From Actinomycetales bacterium (lineage in GTDB: Bacteria > Actinomycetota > Actinomycetes > S36-B12 > UBA5976): DNA of 64,000 bases. Positions 17,579-26,208 of the stretch are shown here, in pieces. The position numbers and the translations under genes are program-made. Below the pieces are notes generated by a model. The model was not told where the DNA came from, made no database searches, and worked only from the letters and a program-made list of their open reading frames with translations. Where the stretch lies: NCBI GenBank assembly GCA_027484085.1, contig JAIXQF010000004.1, forward strand, positions 774,162 through 838,161. The letters run 5' to 3'. Every line of letters starts with the position of its first letter. Within the stretch, counting starts at the first letter, position 1.

Positions 17579-18673
17579 CTACTTTAGGTCCCTTGATTTC
17601 CAAGTGTTGGTCCCGGCTATGTGGCGCCCCCACGAAACTACGTTTAGAAATACAAAGATAAGTATCGAGATTGGATGAAGAAGCGAGTCGGGGAGCAACT
17701 TGCTTTTCGATGACTGCGCAGAAACTAGTCGACTCATTATTCCAAATGCCAGCCCTAAAGTTGCAAGAAGATTTTCTCCGATTGCAAAACCAGCGAGTGG
17801 GTAAACATAAACAAACAAAAAGAACAGATTTACAAACAATGATCCGATCGGTCCGCCAAAAGCGTTCCAAAGACTTTTGGAATATCCAGAAACAAGTGCC
17901 TGATTTGATTCATACATCTGGCAGGTTGCGATGTCGGAGCCATCAATTACACATCCAGAGAATCCATTTCGATAGAAGGCCCTTAACAATGCAATGTCAT
18001 CGAGCACTTCACCCTTGACTGCTTGGTGGCCTCCGCTGATTCGGTATGAATCTGCGCGACACACTAGAAACTGCCCGTTGGCAACCGCAAGGCTTGGTCG
18101 CTTAGTTGATCGAGTTGCGCGTAGTGGCACTGTTGTAAGCCAAGACCATTGCAGTAGCGGCTGAATGAGTCGAGCAAGCCAGATGGGTGCGATCTGCTTG
18201 GGGTAGGGACTAACTAAATGAAGCTGATTCTGGGTAAGCGCTGTAATCGCACTTGCTACTGCGCTCGGCTCGAGAGTCACGTCACTGTCGATAAAGACGT
18301 AGAAGTCGACGTCAACACTTTCGGTCAGTCGATGGCATGCCCAATTCTTTCCCAGCCACCCTTCAGGCAAGTCAGGTTCGCCGTTGATAATCGTAAGTCT
18401 TTGATCGCTGAACTCGAGTAACTTTTGTGCCGTTGCATCTGTCGAAGCATCATTCAAAACAACAACCTCAAAGTTATCTAATTGCACTTGAGCCAGGGCG
18501 CTGCGAACGGCAGTCGTGATTGTGTTTTCTTCGTTGCGTGCCGGAATTAGAATTGCAACTTTTTCTGAAATCTGACCTGGCTTTGCTCGAATCAAAAAGA
18601 GCTGATTGACGATCGTATTTAGCGTCAGCAGCAGTGAGATAACTACCGCAATAGTGATCAACGTCGTTGCCAT
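17579..18673 (-). CDS. GT2 carotenoid glycosyltransferase-like protein (CruG/CrtQ type)
   Basis: About 364 residues: an N-terminal membrane helix, a GT-A domain and two to three C-terminal helices. GT2 marks are VAILIPARNEE, VVLNDASTD, GWLGKNWAC, the metal-binding DSD in FYVFIDSDVTLEPS, and a QXXRW-like region near the end of the domain. GWLGKNWAC occurs in CrtQ, CruG and HpnB-type enzymes. The ATG at 18673 overlaps the cruF-like gene by 16 bp; the frame extends to a TTG at 18688. Lying between cruF- and crtD-like genes, it would plausibly attach a sugar to the hydroxylated carotenoid. Sugar and position are unknown. Confidence 0.78.
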   Translation of the reverse strand: MATTLITIAVVISLLLTLNTIVNQLFLIRAKPGQISEKVAILIPARNEENTITTAVRSALAQVQLDNFEVVVLNDASTDATAQKLLEFSDQRLTIINGEPDLPEGWLGKNWACHRLTESVDVDFYVFIDSDVTLEPSAVASAITALTQNQLHLVSPYPKQIAPIWLARLIQPLLQWSWLTTVPLRATRSTKRPSLAVANGQFLVCRADSYRISGGHQAVKGEVLDDIALLRAFYRNGFSGCVIDGSDIATCQMYESNQALVSGYSKSLWNAFGGPIGSLFVNLFFLFVYVYPLAGFAIGENLLATLGLAFGIMSRLVSAQSSKSKLLPDSLLHPISILIFVFLNVVSWGRHIAGTNTWKSRDLK

Positions 18674-19449
18674 AGCATCCAAGACCAAGGGATTAACACG
18701 ATTCCCATTCCGATAAAGCCAGATACCGCGACTGCCGGCTGATTAAAGAATGGCGACATCGGAACAATGTTTACTAGGAAGCTACCGAGCCAAACCCAAA
18801 ACATGAGCAGGTACGGCGTGAAGTTTGATGCGTGCTTGGATACGGGATTCAAGACGAGAGCCAGTAGAGCGAAGATTGCGGCCGTCGAAATAAACCAACC
18901 AAAGAAATTGGTAAGCGGGATCTCTTTAGTTGCTATTCCATCAATGAACCAAGTCCAATAACCTTCGTTTACCATTTGCGGATCCAAGTAGAGATCCCAT
19001 GTTGACATCAACAAGGCACCGGTCGGGATGGTTAAGAATCTAGATTTGAATAGCGAATTTGAAACTAGCCACGATGGGTAGAGCATCATGAACCAAGCAA
19101 AGGGAATCAGCAGTGGAACCCCTAAGACAGTAAAGCCAAGACGCTCGAGGTCGTATTCATAAGTTCCAAATGGAAAATTGGTGGCAACGCCAATTGCTTC
19201 GATTACGAAGGTTGCCATTAGCGCGACCAATAGAAACTTGATCAAAAAAGTTCTGCCGTAAGCGGCATAAGCATGTGAACCTGATGCCGTTGCAAATGCT
19301 AATACTCCAACGATTGTTGTAGCGTCGCGTAATCCATTAGATGTAAGTGCCCACAAGATTTGCACCAGAATTGTCACCACAGCCGCGACTAACGAAATCT
19401 TCAGCGCTCGACTTGTTGGCAGGTTCAGTTTGTACACAGCAAGGTTCAC
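18658..19449 (-). CDS. cruF: CruF-family carotenoid 1,2-hydratase-like membrane protein
   Basis: 263 residues with about seven membrane helices. EAIGVATNFPFGTYEYDLERLG, VPLLIPFAWFMMLYPSW and the acidic STWDLYLDPQMV block are the conserved DUF422/CruF motifs. Known members add water to the terminal 1,2 double bond of gamma-carotene or of bisanhydrobacterioruberin. No lycopene elongase (UbiA-type, needed for C50 carotenoids) is in the window, so a C40 substrate is favoured. GTG start with a 4-bp GTGA overlap with crtA; overlaps the glycosyltransferase by 16 bp. Confidence 0.83.
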   Translation of the reverse strand: MNLAVYKLNLPTSRALKISLVAAVVTILVQILWALTSNGLRDATTIVGVLAFATASGSHAYAAYGRTFLIKFLLVALMATFVIEAIGVATNFPFGTYEYDLERLGFTVLGVPLLIPFAWFMMLYPSWLVSNSLFKSRFLTIPTGALLMSTWDLYLDPQMVNEGYWTWFIDGIATKEIPLTNFFGWFISTAAIFALLALVLNPVSKHASNFTPYLLMFWVWLGSFLVNIVPMSPFFNQPAVAVSGFIGMGIVLIPWSWMLWQRR

Positions 19450-20141
19450 TTAGTCAATTTCGAGAAATCAATGCCTGCGAAGGTTCCAGATGCTTCAATG
19501 ACTTTGAATCGGGCGAACAATTCTTCGGAATACCATCCCGTCTCATGAGTTCTGGCGATGACATCTGCATGAGGCTTTTGTTTACTTGAAAAAGCGGTGA
19601 TGCTTTCATTTGTTTGCCAGACACTAAATGTGCCTTGCAGCCCGATCGGAGCCTCGCCAATTCCCAGACTCGTGATCAGGCCAGCTGATGCATTCAGATC
19701 TTTTGATACTGGCGGCACACTGCGCCAAAATTCTCGCCACCACCGCGGTTTGATTGCAGCTCGCGTAAGGGCAGCGGTTAGCCCATCCCATTTCTCGGGA
19801 ACTGGATTTCCAAACGGTGTCTTGCCAGCCCAGGTTCCTTTAGCAGAAAGTGGTTCAAGTTCTATGTGGGCCTGCGCCGTTGCGATCTTCTGCCATTGCT
19901 TCGCTGGCTTACTGCTTAGGTAAGCGGTGCAATCTGCCTGAGTTTCCCAAACCGACAAGACGCACCAGTGGCTTGGGTCAGCATCCCGAACCGTGAATGT
20001 CTTGCCAGAACCTGTGCCCATCAATTTATAGAAGGTAAGGCCAGGAGATTTGCGCATTGAACTTCGTTGTCGCGCCATAAGCGTGAACGCAATCGGAATA
20101 TGTCGATTGCTAACTTTGGTTATATCTAGGCGAACAAACAC
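19446..20141 (-). CDS. crtA: Spheroidene monooxygenase-like carotenoid oxygenase (CrtA family)
   Basis: 231 residues of an alpha/beta-barrel, haem-type CrtA relative. Family blocks visible are MARQRSSMRKSPGLTFYKLMGTG, the AD-x-HWCVLSVWE segment, and a second half-repeat with GLQGTFSVWQT. CrtA from purple bacteria puts a keto group at C-2 of acyclic carotenoids; homologues elsewhere act at other end positions. It is the first gene of the four-gene tailoring operon and starts with GTG 7 nt after a TAAAGT box that overlaps the ybaK stop codon. Regiochemistry is unknown. Confidence 0.8.
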   Translation of the reverse strand: MFVRLDITKVSNRHIPIAFTLMARQRSSMRKSPGLTFYKLMGTGSGKTFTVRDADPSHWCVLSVWETQADCTAYLSSKPAKQWQKIATAQAHIELEPLSAKGTWAGKTPFGNPVPEKWDGLTAALTRAAIKPRWWREFWRSVPPVSKDLNASAGLITSLGIGEAPIGLQGTFSVWQTNESITAFSSKQKPHADVIARTHETGWYSEELFARFKVIEASGTFAGIDFSKLTK

Positions 20142-20148
20142 AATTAAG

Positions 20149-20154
20149 ACTTTA
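20149..20154 (-). promoter_or_regulatory. Leaderless-type -10 box of the crtA-cruF-cruG-crtD operon
   Basis: TAAAGT on the minus strand, 7 nt before the crtA GTG. It shares bases with the TAA stop of the upstream ybaK-like gene, so read-through from ybaK is also possible. Confidence 0.4.
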
Positions 20155-20664
20155 GTCTGCTGCGACTGCGAGCGCTGTTCCTGCCGTGATCTTTAGTAGT
20201 GATTCAAAATCAAGACTGCAAACTACATGTGTGTGTCCGCAGGCTCCCCAAATAACTTCATACTCACTTAATGCCGTGTCAACGATAGTTTTCGGTTGAA
20301 AAACTTCACCATCGTGCAGCCAGCCCACAGGGGATACGCCACCGATGGCAAACCCACTCCAAAGCCGCACGAAGTCAGCGTCAGCTCGGCCTAACTTTGG
20401 AACCTGTAAAGCCGAAGCAACTAATTCCGTATCTACCCGGTGTCTTCCGGATGTTACGACCAGCAGGGGACGTTCACCTTGATCCGTCTCAATTTTGAAA
20501 ACAATTGACGACGCAATCTGTCCTACCTCAACTTCAAGAACGTTAGCGGCGTCAACAGCAGTCCGGGCGGTATCGGAAAGATGACGAATCTCAGTTGCAA
20601 TACCGTGATTCTCTAGTTCCGTTCGAACTCGCTTGACTGAAGCATGTTCAGTTTGCTGAGTCAT
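20152..20664 (-). CDS. YbaK/EbsC-type aminoacyl-tRNA deacylase
   Basis: 170 residues of the YbaK/ProX editing fold, which removes wrongly attached amino acids from tRNA in the cytosol. The SSIVFKI strand carries the conserved catalytic-site Lys, and GFAIGGVSPVGW matches the family's Gly-rich loop. The SGRHRVDT segment is also typical. Lying 12 bp after the aminotransferase gene and 10 bp before crtA on the same strand, it may share their transcript. Which tRNA it edits cannot be told; Cys-tRNAPro is the usual YbaK substrate. Confidence 0.82.
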   Translation of the reverse strand: MTQQTEHASVKRVRTELENHGIATEIRHLSDTARTAVDAANVLEVEVGQIASSIVFKIETDQGERPLLVVTSGRHRVDTELVASALQVPKLGRADADFVRLWSGFAIGGVSPVGWLHDGEVFQPKTIVDTALSEYEVIWGACGHTHVVCSLDFESLLKITAGTALAVAAD

Positions 20665-20676
20665 AGCAGGTTTGAC

Positions 20677-22029
20677 CTAGGCAGTAGCTTCTTTGAATTG
20701 CTGCTCAATAATTGTTAGGGCATCTTCAAGTAACTGTTCTGACATAACCATTGGTGGCAAGAAGCGAAGAACGTTTCCATAAGTTCCGGCAGTTAGCACT
20801 AGAACACCATTTGCATGGCACGCCTTAGCAACTTTGTTTGTCATTTCGGCATCTGGCTCCATGGAACCCTTTTTGACAATCTCCACAGCGATCATGGCGC
20901 CACGACCTCGCACGTCGCAGATAACGCCGGTGTCATCAGCAATTTTTTGCAATCTAGGCTTCATGATTTCTTCAATGCGACGAGCCTTTGCGTTTAGATC
21001 TTCGCGTTCCATGACGGCGATTGAACCAAGCGCAGCAGCACAGGCAATTGGGTTACCGGCGTAAGTTCCACCAAGACCACCAGCGGCAACTGAGTCCATG
21101 ATTTCGGCGCGACCAGTAACAGCAGCTAGTGGAAGTCCACCCGCTATGCCCTTGGCGGTGATAATCATGTCGGGAACTATGCCTTCGTGTTCGGAAGCAA
21201 ACCACTGACCAGTTCGACAGAAACCAGTCTGAACTTCGTCAGCAACGAATACGATTCCATTTTCCTTTGCGAACTTAACAAGTTCTGGAAGGAAGCCGGT
21301 AGCAGGAACTACGAATCCACCTTCACCTTGGATTGGTTCGATAACAATTGCAGCGATGTTTCCTGCACCAAGTTCCTTATTCATTTTGCTAATTGCATGA
21401 GCCGCAGCTTCAGCGCCTGCTAATCCATCGTGTGATGGATTGGACATTGGCATACGGTAAATTTCCGGAGCAAATGGGCCAAAGCCTTCCTTGTAAGGAA
21501 TGTTCTTTGCAGTCATGCCCATAGTTAAGTTAGTGCGACCGTGGTAGCCGTGTTCAAAAACCACAACCATTTGGCGCTTGGTGTGTGAGCGGGCAATCTT
21601 GACTGCGTTTTCAACTGCTTCTGCACCAGAGTTGAAAAGTGCTGAACGCTTTTCATGATCACCAGGTGTTAAGCGATTCAAAGCTTCACAAACTTCTACG
21701 TAACCTTCGTAGTGGGTAACGGTGAAGCAAGTGTGGGTGAATTTTGCAACCTGCTCTTGTACGCGGGTAACTACTTCTTCAGCAGCATTTCCCACACCAG
21801 TAACAGCAATACCTGAACCCATGTCAATAAGTGAGTTGCCATCAATATCGACAACGATGCCACCAGCGGCACGTTCAACATAGATAGGTAGGGCTACGCC
21901 AACGCCACCGCTAACCGCACTAGTGCGACGGGCCTGCAAAGCCAAGGACTTGGGACCTGGAACGGCCGTTACGAGGTTTCGCTCTTGAGCGATGCCATTT
22001 ACTGGAGCTGAGGAATTTGAAGCAGTCAT
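20677..22029 (-). CDS. gabT: 4-aminobutyrate (GABA) aminotransferase
   Basis: 450 residues of a class III PLP aminotransferase. NSGAEAVENAVKIAR, HGYHGRTNLTMGMTAK, ADEVQTGFCRTG and ITAKGIAGGLPLAAV (with the PLP Lys) are diagnostic; GGLGGTYAGNPIACAAALG closes the fold. It would turn GABA and 2-oxoglutarate into succinate semialdehyde and glutamate. The frame runs back to 22092, but the ATG at 22029 gives the usual N-terminus and has a TAACAT box 7 nt upstream. The divergent aldehyde dehydrogenase would complete a GABA shunt. Other omega-amino substrates are possible. Confidence 0.88.
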   Translation of the reverse strand: MTASNSSAPVNGIAQERNLVTAVPGPKSLALQARRTSAVSGGVGVALPIYVERAAGGIVVDIDGNSLIDMGSGIAVTGVGNAAEEVVTRVQEQVAKFTHTCFTVTHYEGYVEVCEALNRLTPGDHEKRSALFNSGAEAVENAVKIARSHTKRQMVVVFEHGYHGRTNLTMGMTAKNIPYKEGFGPFAPEIYRMPMSNPSHDGLAGAEAAAHAISKMNKELGAGNIAAIVIEPIQGEGGFVVPATGFLPELVKFAKENGIVFVADEVQTGFCRTGQWFASEHEGIVPDMIITAKGIAGGLPLAAVTGRAEIMDSVAAGGLGGTYAGNPIACAAALGSIAVMEREDLNAKARRIEEIMKPRLQKIADDTGVICDVRGRGAMIAVEIVKKGSMEPDAEMTNKVAKACHANGVLVLTAGTYGNVLRFLPPMVMSEQLLEDALTIIEQQFKEATA

Positions 22030-22036
22030 GAACACA

Positions 22037-22042
22037 ATGTTA
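22037..22042 (-). promoter_or_regulatory. Leaderless-type -10 box of gabT
   Basis: TAACAT on the minus strand, 7 nt before the ATG at 22029. Confidence 0.45.
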
Positions 22043-22119
22043 GACCTGAGGCAGATTCTGACAAATTGAACCCATGGAATCCAAAAATCCACTGACCCGC
22101 AGTTAGTAACGAGGCAGAT

Positions 22120-23583
22120 ATGGGCGTAACGTATTGGGTTATGAGTGCTATTTACCCATTTTGGATTGCCGGAAAGTCAGCCACTAGCGATGTTGTCGCA
22201 GACGTAATTCACCCTGGTGATGGAAAAGTCGTTGGACAGTATTACATTCCTAGCGCTGCCCAGGTTGAAGAAGCTGTAGCTGCTGCTTGGGAATCCCGTC
22301 ATGCCGCGCGCAGAACAACCGCAGCCCAACGTGCGGATGCACTTATGCATATCTCAAAGCGCCTGACTGAGCGTGCCGAAGAGATCGCCCAATTGATTTT
22401 GGATGAGAATGGCAAGCCCTTGTTGTGGGCTCGCGCCGAATCGGGTCGTGCCGGAATGACTTTCCGATGGGCAGCCGAAGAAGTTCGTAGATTCTCGGGA
22501 GAACTACAAAGATTAGACACTGAAGCCTCGACTGCCGGCAGAATGGCGATTATTCGCCGCTTCCCACACGGTCCAGTACTCGGTATTTCACCCTTCAATT
22601 TCCCAATGAATTTAGTTGCCCACAAAGTCGCACCCGCTATCGCTGTTGGCGCACCTATTGTCGTTAAGCCAGCCCCAAGTACCCCGCTAAGCGCATTAGT
22701 GCTCGGTGAGATTCTTGCGGAAACAGACTTGCCGGCAGGATCCTGGTCAGTTCTTCCTGTTGGTAACGAAGCAGCACCTGGGTTGGTTGCTGATGTTCGC
22801 TTACCGGTTGTGTCCTTTACAGGATCGGACAAAGTTGGCTTTGAAATTCAAAAGGCAGTACCAAGTAAGCACATAACTCTTGAGCTTGGCGGAAATGCCG
22901 CAGCCGTAATTCTCGAAGACTGGAATAGCGAGAAAGATATGGCTTGGGCCGCTTCGCGCATTGCCACATTTGCGAACTACCAAGCTGGTCAATCATGCAT
23001 TTCAGTTCAACGAGTATTGATTCACGACTCGATCTTTGAAGAGATGACTAATCGAATTGTCGCTGCAGTCTCCGGGTTGCCAAATGGCGATCCTCGAGAT
23101 GAAAAGACTGTGGTCGGCCCAATGATCAACGAAGCAGCTGCAATCCGAGTTGAGGAATGGGTTAACGAAGCCGTTGCCGGAGGCGCCAGAGTTCTAACTG
23201 GTGGCAAGCGCAAGGGATCTTATTTCGAACCAACTGTTCTGGCTGACGTTGCAATTGATGCAAAGGTTGCCTGTAACGAGGTTTTCGGACCGGTAATGAT
23301 TGTGAATTCAATCAGCTCCACGCAGGAGGGCTTTGACATAGTCAATGACTCACCGTTTGGTTTGCAGGCTGGGGTTTTCACGCATGATGTTCAGACTGCC
23401 TTCCTGGCTCATTCCGAGCTTGAAGTTGGTGGCGTAATCATTGGCGACGTTCCGACATTCCGTTCAGATCAGATGCCTTACGGTGGCGTTAAGGCATCAG
23501 GTGTTGGCAAAGAAGGTTTGCTGCATGCCATGCGCGACCTAACTCATGAGCGCATCTTGGTTCTCAGCGATCTTGCACTCTAG
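22120..23583 (+). CDS. NAD(P)-dependent aldehyde dehydrogenase, probably succinate-semialdehyde type
   Basis: 487 residues of the ALDH superfamily. SPFNFPMNLVAHKVAPA and VKPAPSTPLSAL form the cofactor site, FTGSDKVG the glycine turn, LELGGNAA carries the general-base Glu, and AGQSCISVQR the catalytic Cys. The ATG at 22120 has a GAGG ribosome site 5 nt upstream; the ATG at 22141 also fits. Divergence from gabT suggests succinate semialdehyde as substrate, but the protein is not a close match to classic GabD as far as I can judge, so lactaldehyde- or other ALDH activity is open. Confidence 0.8.
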   Translation: MGVTYWVMSAIYPFWIAGKSATSDVVADVIHPGDGKVVGQYYIPSAAQVEEAVAAAWESRHAARRTTAAQRADALMHISKRLTERAEEIAQLILDENGKPLLWARAESGRAGMTFRWAAEEVRRFSGELQRLDTEASTAGRMAIIRRFPHGPVLGISPFNFPMNLVAHKVAPAIAVGAPIVVKPAPSTPLSALVLGEILAETDLPAGSWSVLPVGNEAAPGLVADVRLPVVSFTGSDKVGFEIQKAVPSKHITLELGGNAAAVILEDWNSEKDMAWAASRIATFANYQAGQSCISVQRVLIHDSIFEEMTNRIVAAVSGLPNGDPRDEKTVVGPMINEAAAIRVEEWVNEAVAGGARVLTGGKRKGSYFEPTVLADVAIDAKVACNEVFGPVMIVNSISSTQEGFDIVNDSPFGLQAGVFTHDVQTAFLAHSELEVGGVIIGDVPTFRSDQMPYGGVKASGVGKEGLLHAMRDLTHERILVLSDLAL

Positions 23584-23622
23584 TAAGTTAGCAAAATGTC
23601 AGATAGTGGAGCGTGAGACTTA

Positions 23623-24825
23623 ATGCGCTCCATTATTGTGCTGGGATCCACGGGAAGTATTGGAACTCAAACGCTTGATGTGATCCGGGCAAGTGCTTCT
23701 GAATTTAAGGTCATAGGTATTTCTGCCGGGGGAAGTAATCCGAGTCTGCTTGCCGAGCAAGCCTTGGAATTCAACGTTGAGTATTTAGCAATCGCCAACG
23801 CCACTGCAGCGCAAGACGTGCAACTAGCGATTTACGCGCAAGCCAAAAAGGCTGGATATTCTGAAGGAAACTTCTCGCTTCCCAAAATGCTGATCGGGCC
23901 ACAAGCAGCAGCTGAGCTGGCGGCAATTAGCGTCGATGTAGTTGTGAATGGGATTACTGGAGCTGTCGGGTTACTTCCAACTGTTGCAGCCTTAAGTGCA
24001 GGTTCCGTTTTGGCGTTGGCAAACAAGGAGTCGCTAGTAATCGGTGGCAGGGCGGTAACCAAACTCGCTAAACCAGGACAAATTGTGCCAGTAGATAGTG
24101 AACACTCAGCAATTGCGCAGTGCCTAAGGTCTGGTCATTCCGGTGAGGTAAAGCGTTTGGTTTTAACAGCTAGTGGCGGCCCGTTTCGATCCATGAAACG
24201 GGAAGAACTGGCAAACGTAACTCCAGAACAAGCCCTCAATCACCCAACGTGGTCAATGGGGCCAGTGGTAACCATCAACTCAGCCACGATGATGAACAAG
24301 GGACTTGAAGTCATTGAAGCGCATCTGCTATTCGATATCGGATTTGAAAACATAGATGTAGTCGTCCATCCGCAGTCGGTAGTTCATTCCATGGTCGAAT
24401 TCATAGACGGCTCAACCATTGCGCAGGCAAGTCCACCAGACATGCGATTACCAATCGCGCTAGGGCTGGCTTGGCCCAACCGAATGGCTGGGGTGGCGAC
24501 TGGGTGTGATTGGACTCAGTCAGCAACCTGGACTTTTGAACCATTAGATACTGAAACTTTTACTGCGGTCGCTCTTGCAAAATCGGCTGGAACTAAAGCT
24601 GGCACGGCACCGGCAGTCCTTAATGGCGCAAACGAAGTAGCCGTTGCTGCTTTCCTTGCTGGCGAGCTTCCGTTCTTAGGAATTGTTGAATTTGTTTCGG
24701 AAGTTTTGCAGAAGCATTTAGAAACTAATTTTGTGTCAGACCAAGACCTGACAATAGAAGAAGTTTTGAAGGCTGCAGATTGGGCACAACACTATGGTCG
24801 TGAATTACTTGATTCCAAGAACTAG
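23623..24825 (+). CDS. dxr: 1-deoxy-D-xylulose 5-phosphate reductoisomerase
   Basis: 400 residues. It converts DXP to 2-C-methyl-D-erythritol 4-phosphate with NADPH, the committed step of the MEP isoprenoid pathway. Visible are the NADPH fold GSTGSIGTQTLDVI, ALANKESLVIGG, the metal site PVDSEHSAIAQCL, the flexible loop ASGGPF and MNKGLEVIEAHLLF. It leads dxr-rip1-ispG, the mycobacterial Rv2870c-Rv2868c order. Its product feeds IspG two genes later and finally the crt genes upstream. Confidence 0.95.
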   Translation: MRSIIVLGSTGSIGTQTLDVIRASASEFKVIGISAGGSNPSLLAEQALEFNVEYLAIANATAAQDVQLAIYAQAKKAGYSEGNFSLPKMLIGPQAAAELAAISVDVVVNGITGAVGLLPTVAALSAGSVLALANKESLVIGGRAVTKLAKPGQIVPVDSEHSAIAQCLRSGHSGEVKRLVLTASGGPFRSMKREELANVTPEQALNHPTWSMGPVVTINSATMMNKGLEVIEAHLLFDIGFENIDVVVHPQSVVHSMVEFIDGSTIAQASPPDMRLPIALGLAWPNRMAGVATGCDWTQSATWTFEPLDTETFTAVALAKSAGTKAGTAPAVLNGANEVAVAAFLAGELPFLGIVEFVSEVLQKHLETNFVSDQDLTIEEVLKAADWAQHYGRELLDSKN

Positions 24826-24834
24826 GACAACTGA

Positions 24835-26145
24835 ATGCTGACCCTGCTCGGAATACTGATATTCGCCATCGGATTACTCGCATCCATCGCTTTGCATGAG
24901 ATTGGCCATTTGGCCCCAGCAAAGAAGTTTGGCGTAAAGGTTCCGCAATACATGGTGGGCTTCGGACCAACACTTTGGTCTCGCAAAAAAGGCGACACTG
25001 AATATGGAATCAAGGCCATTCCGCTGGGTGGCTACATTCGAATGATTGGAATGTTCCCACCTAATCCAAAAGGTGTTCAAGACCGAGAGCAACTAGGCCG
25101 GATTGGGCTAATGATCGAATCAGCTCGTGACGAAGTGCTTTCTGAAATTTCACCTGAAGAAGAGTCGCGAACGTTTTACAAGTTGAGTGTGCCCAAAAAA
25201 TTGACGGTAATGTTTGGTGGGCCATTCATGAATCTGGTCATAGCAACGATTCTTTTCACGATTTCGCTGAGCGTGATTGGTCGACCTGAGGTAACTACCA
25301 CCGTTAGTGAAGTGGTTGCGTGTGTACCTACGAGCGCTAATCCAAATGGCATTGCATCAACTAGTGGAACTTGCGATGGGGGATCACAAACACCGGCTTC
25401 TGAAATTGGATTAGCCGCAGGCGACAAGTTGATTTCGGTAAATGGACTTGAGATCAATTCCTGGGAAGATCTCGGAACCGCCCTTAGTAATCAGGCAGGA
25501 AAAGTCGTTCCAGTTACATACCTAACTGCTGCGGGTGCGTCGGTAACCAAGAACATAACGGTTGCTGGAATTGAATCAGAGGTATTCACGGACACCGGTG
25601 AACCAACAGGGGAGTTTTCGACCCGAGGCTTCCTAGGAGTTTCGCCTAGCTTTGAATTGGTTCAATCTCCAATTGCTGAAGTACCAGGTTTCATGACGTC
25701 CGTGACTGCGAGCAGTGTTAGCGCACTATTTGAGTTCCCAGCTCGAGTTTTTGGACTTGCTGGGGAATTGTTTACTGATTCCCCAAGAGATCCTGAGGGA
25801 CCAGTAAGTGTTGTCGGAATTGGTCGGATCAGTGGTCAGATCACGAGCAGTGAGACTGTTCCAACGATTTACAAAGTCGGCGACTTGATTACGCTTCTGG
25901 CCTCCGTGAACCTTTTCCTTTTTGTTTTCAATATGGTCCCTGTTTTGCCACTAGACGGTGGCCATATAGCGGGCGCTCTCTACGAAGGTGCGCGTAGGCA
26001 AATTGCACGAGTTCGTCGCAAGCCAATCCCAGGACCCGTGGATACCGCGAAAATGCTTCCGATTGCCTATGCAATGTCGCTTGTTCTACTTGTCATGTCG
26101 GCCATAGTTATTCTTGCTGACTTCATTAAACCGATGAGTTTTTAG
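24835..26145 (+). CDS. rip1: Site-2 zinc metalloprotease (RseP/Rip1 type)
   Basis: 436 residues with four membrane helices. HEIGH (21-25) in the first helix and NMVPVLPLDGGH in the third form the zinc site; a PDZ domain around residues 175-240 sits between them. S2P proteases cut anti-sigma factors and other membrane proteins inside the bilayer. The position between dxr and ispG matches Rip1 of mycobacteria. An AGGA ribosome site precedes the ATG; dxr ends 9 bp before. Substrates here are unknown. Confidence 0.92.
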   Translation: MLTLLGILIFAIGLLASIALHEIGHLAPAKKFGVKVPQYMVGFGPTLWSRKKGDTEYGIKAIPLGGYIRMIGMFPPNPKGVQDREQLGRIGLMIESARDEVLSEISPEEESRTFYKLSVPKKLTVMFGGPFMNLVIATILFTISLSVIGRPEVTTTVSEVVACVPTSANPNGIASTSGTCDGGSQTPASEIGLAAGDKLISVNGLEINSWEDLGTALSNQAGKVVPVTYLTAAGASVTKNITVAGIESEVFTDTGEPTGEFSTRGFLGVSPSFELVQSPIAEVPGFMTSVTASSVSALFEFPARVFGLAGELFTDSPRDPEGPVSVVGIGRISGQITSSETVPTIYKVGDLITLLASVNLFLFVFNMVPVLPLDGGHIAGALYEGARRQIARVRRKPIPGPVDTAKMLPIAYAMSLVLLVMSAIVILADFIKPMSF

Positions 26146-26165
26146 CGCTCAGGACTTAGTGTCAC

Positions 26166-26175
26166 CCTGATCAGG
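26166..26175. promoter_or_regulatory. 10-bp palindrome upstream of the ispG promoter
   Basis: CCTGATCAGG is a perfect palindrome centred about 38 bp before the predicted ispG transcription start, where an activator or repressor could bind. No matching site was noticed elsewhere in the window. Confidence 0.25.
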
Positions 26176-26195
26176 CAAATGTCTTGAAAGTGGCG

Positions 26196-26201
26196 GATAA
26201 T
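26196..26201 (+). promoter_or_regulatory. Leaderless-type -10 box of ispG
   Basis: GATAAT, 7 nt before the ATG at 26209. There is no Shine-Dalgarno in the AGAAAAC stretch between them. Confidence 0.5.
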
Positions 26202-26208
26202 AGAAAAC

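Noticed and set aside
18658-19449. C50 bacterioruberin pathway
   Set aside because: CruF-like proteins occur there, but no lycopene elongase is seen in the window, and the CruG- and CrtA-like partners favour a C40 product; not excluded if an elongase lies elsewhere.
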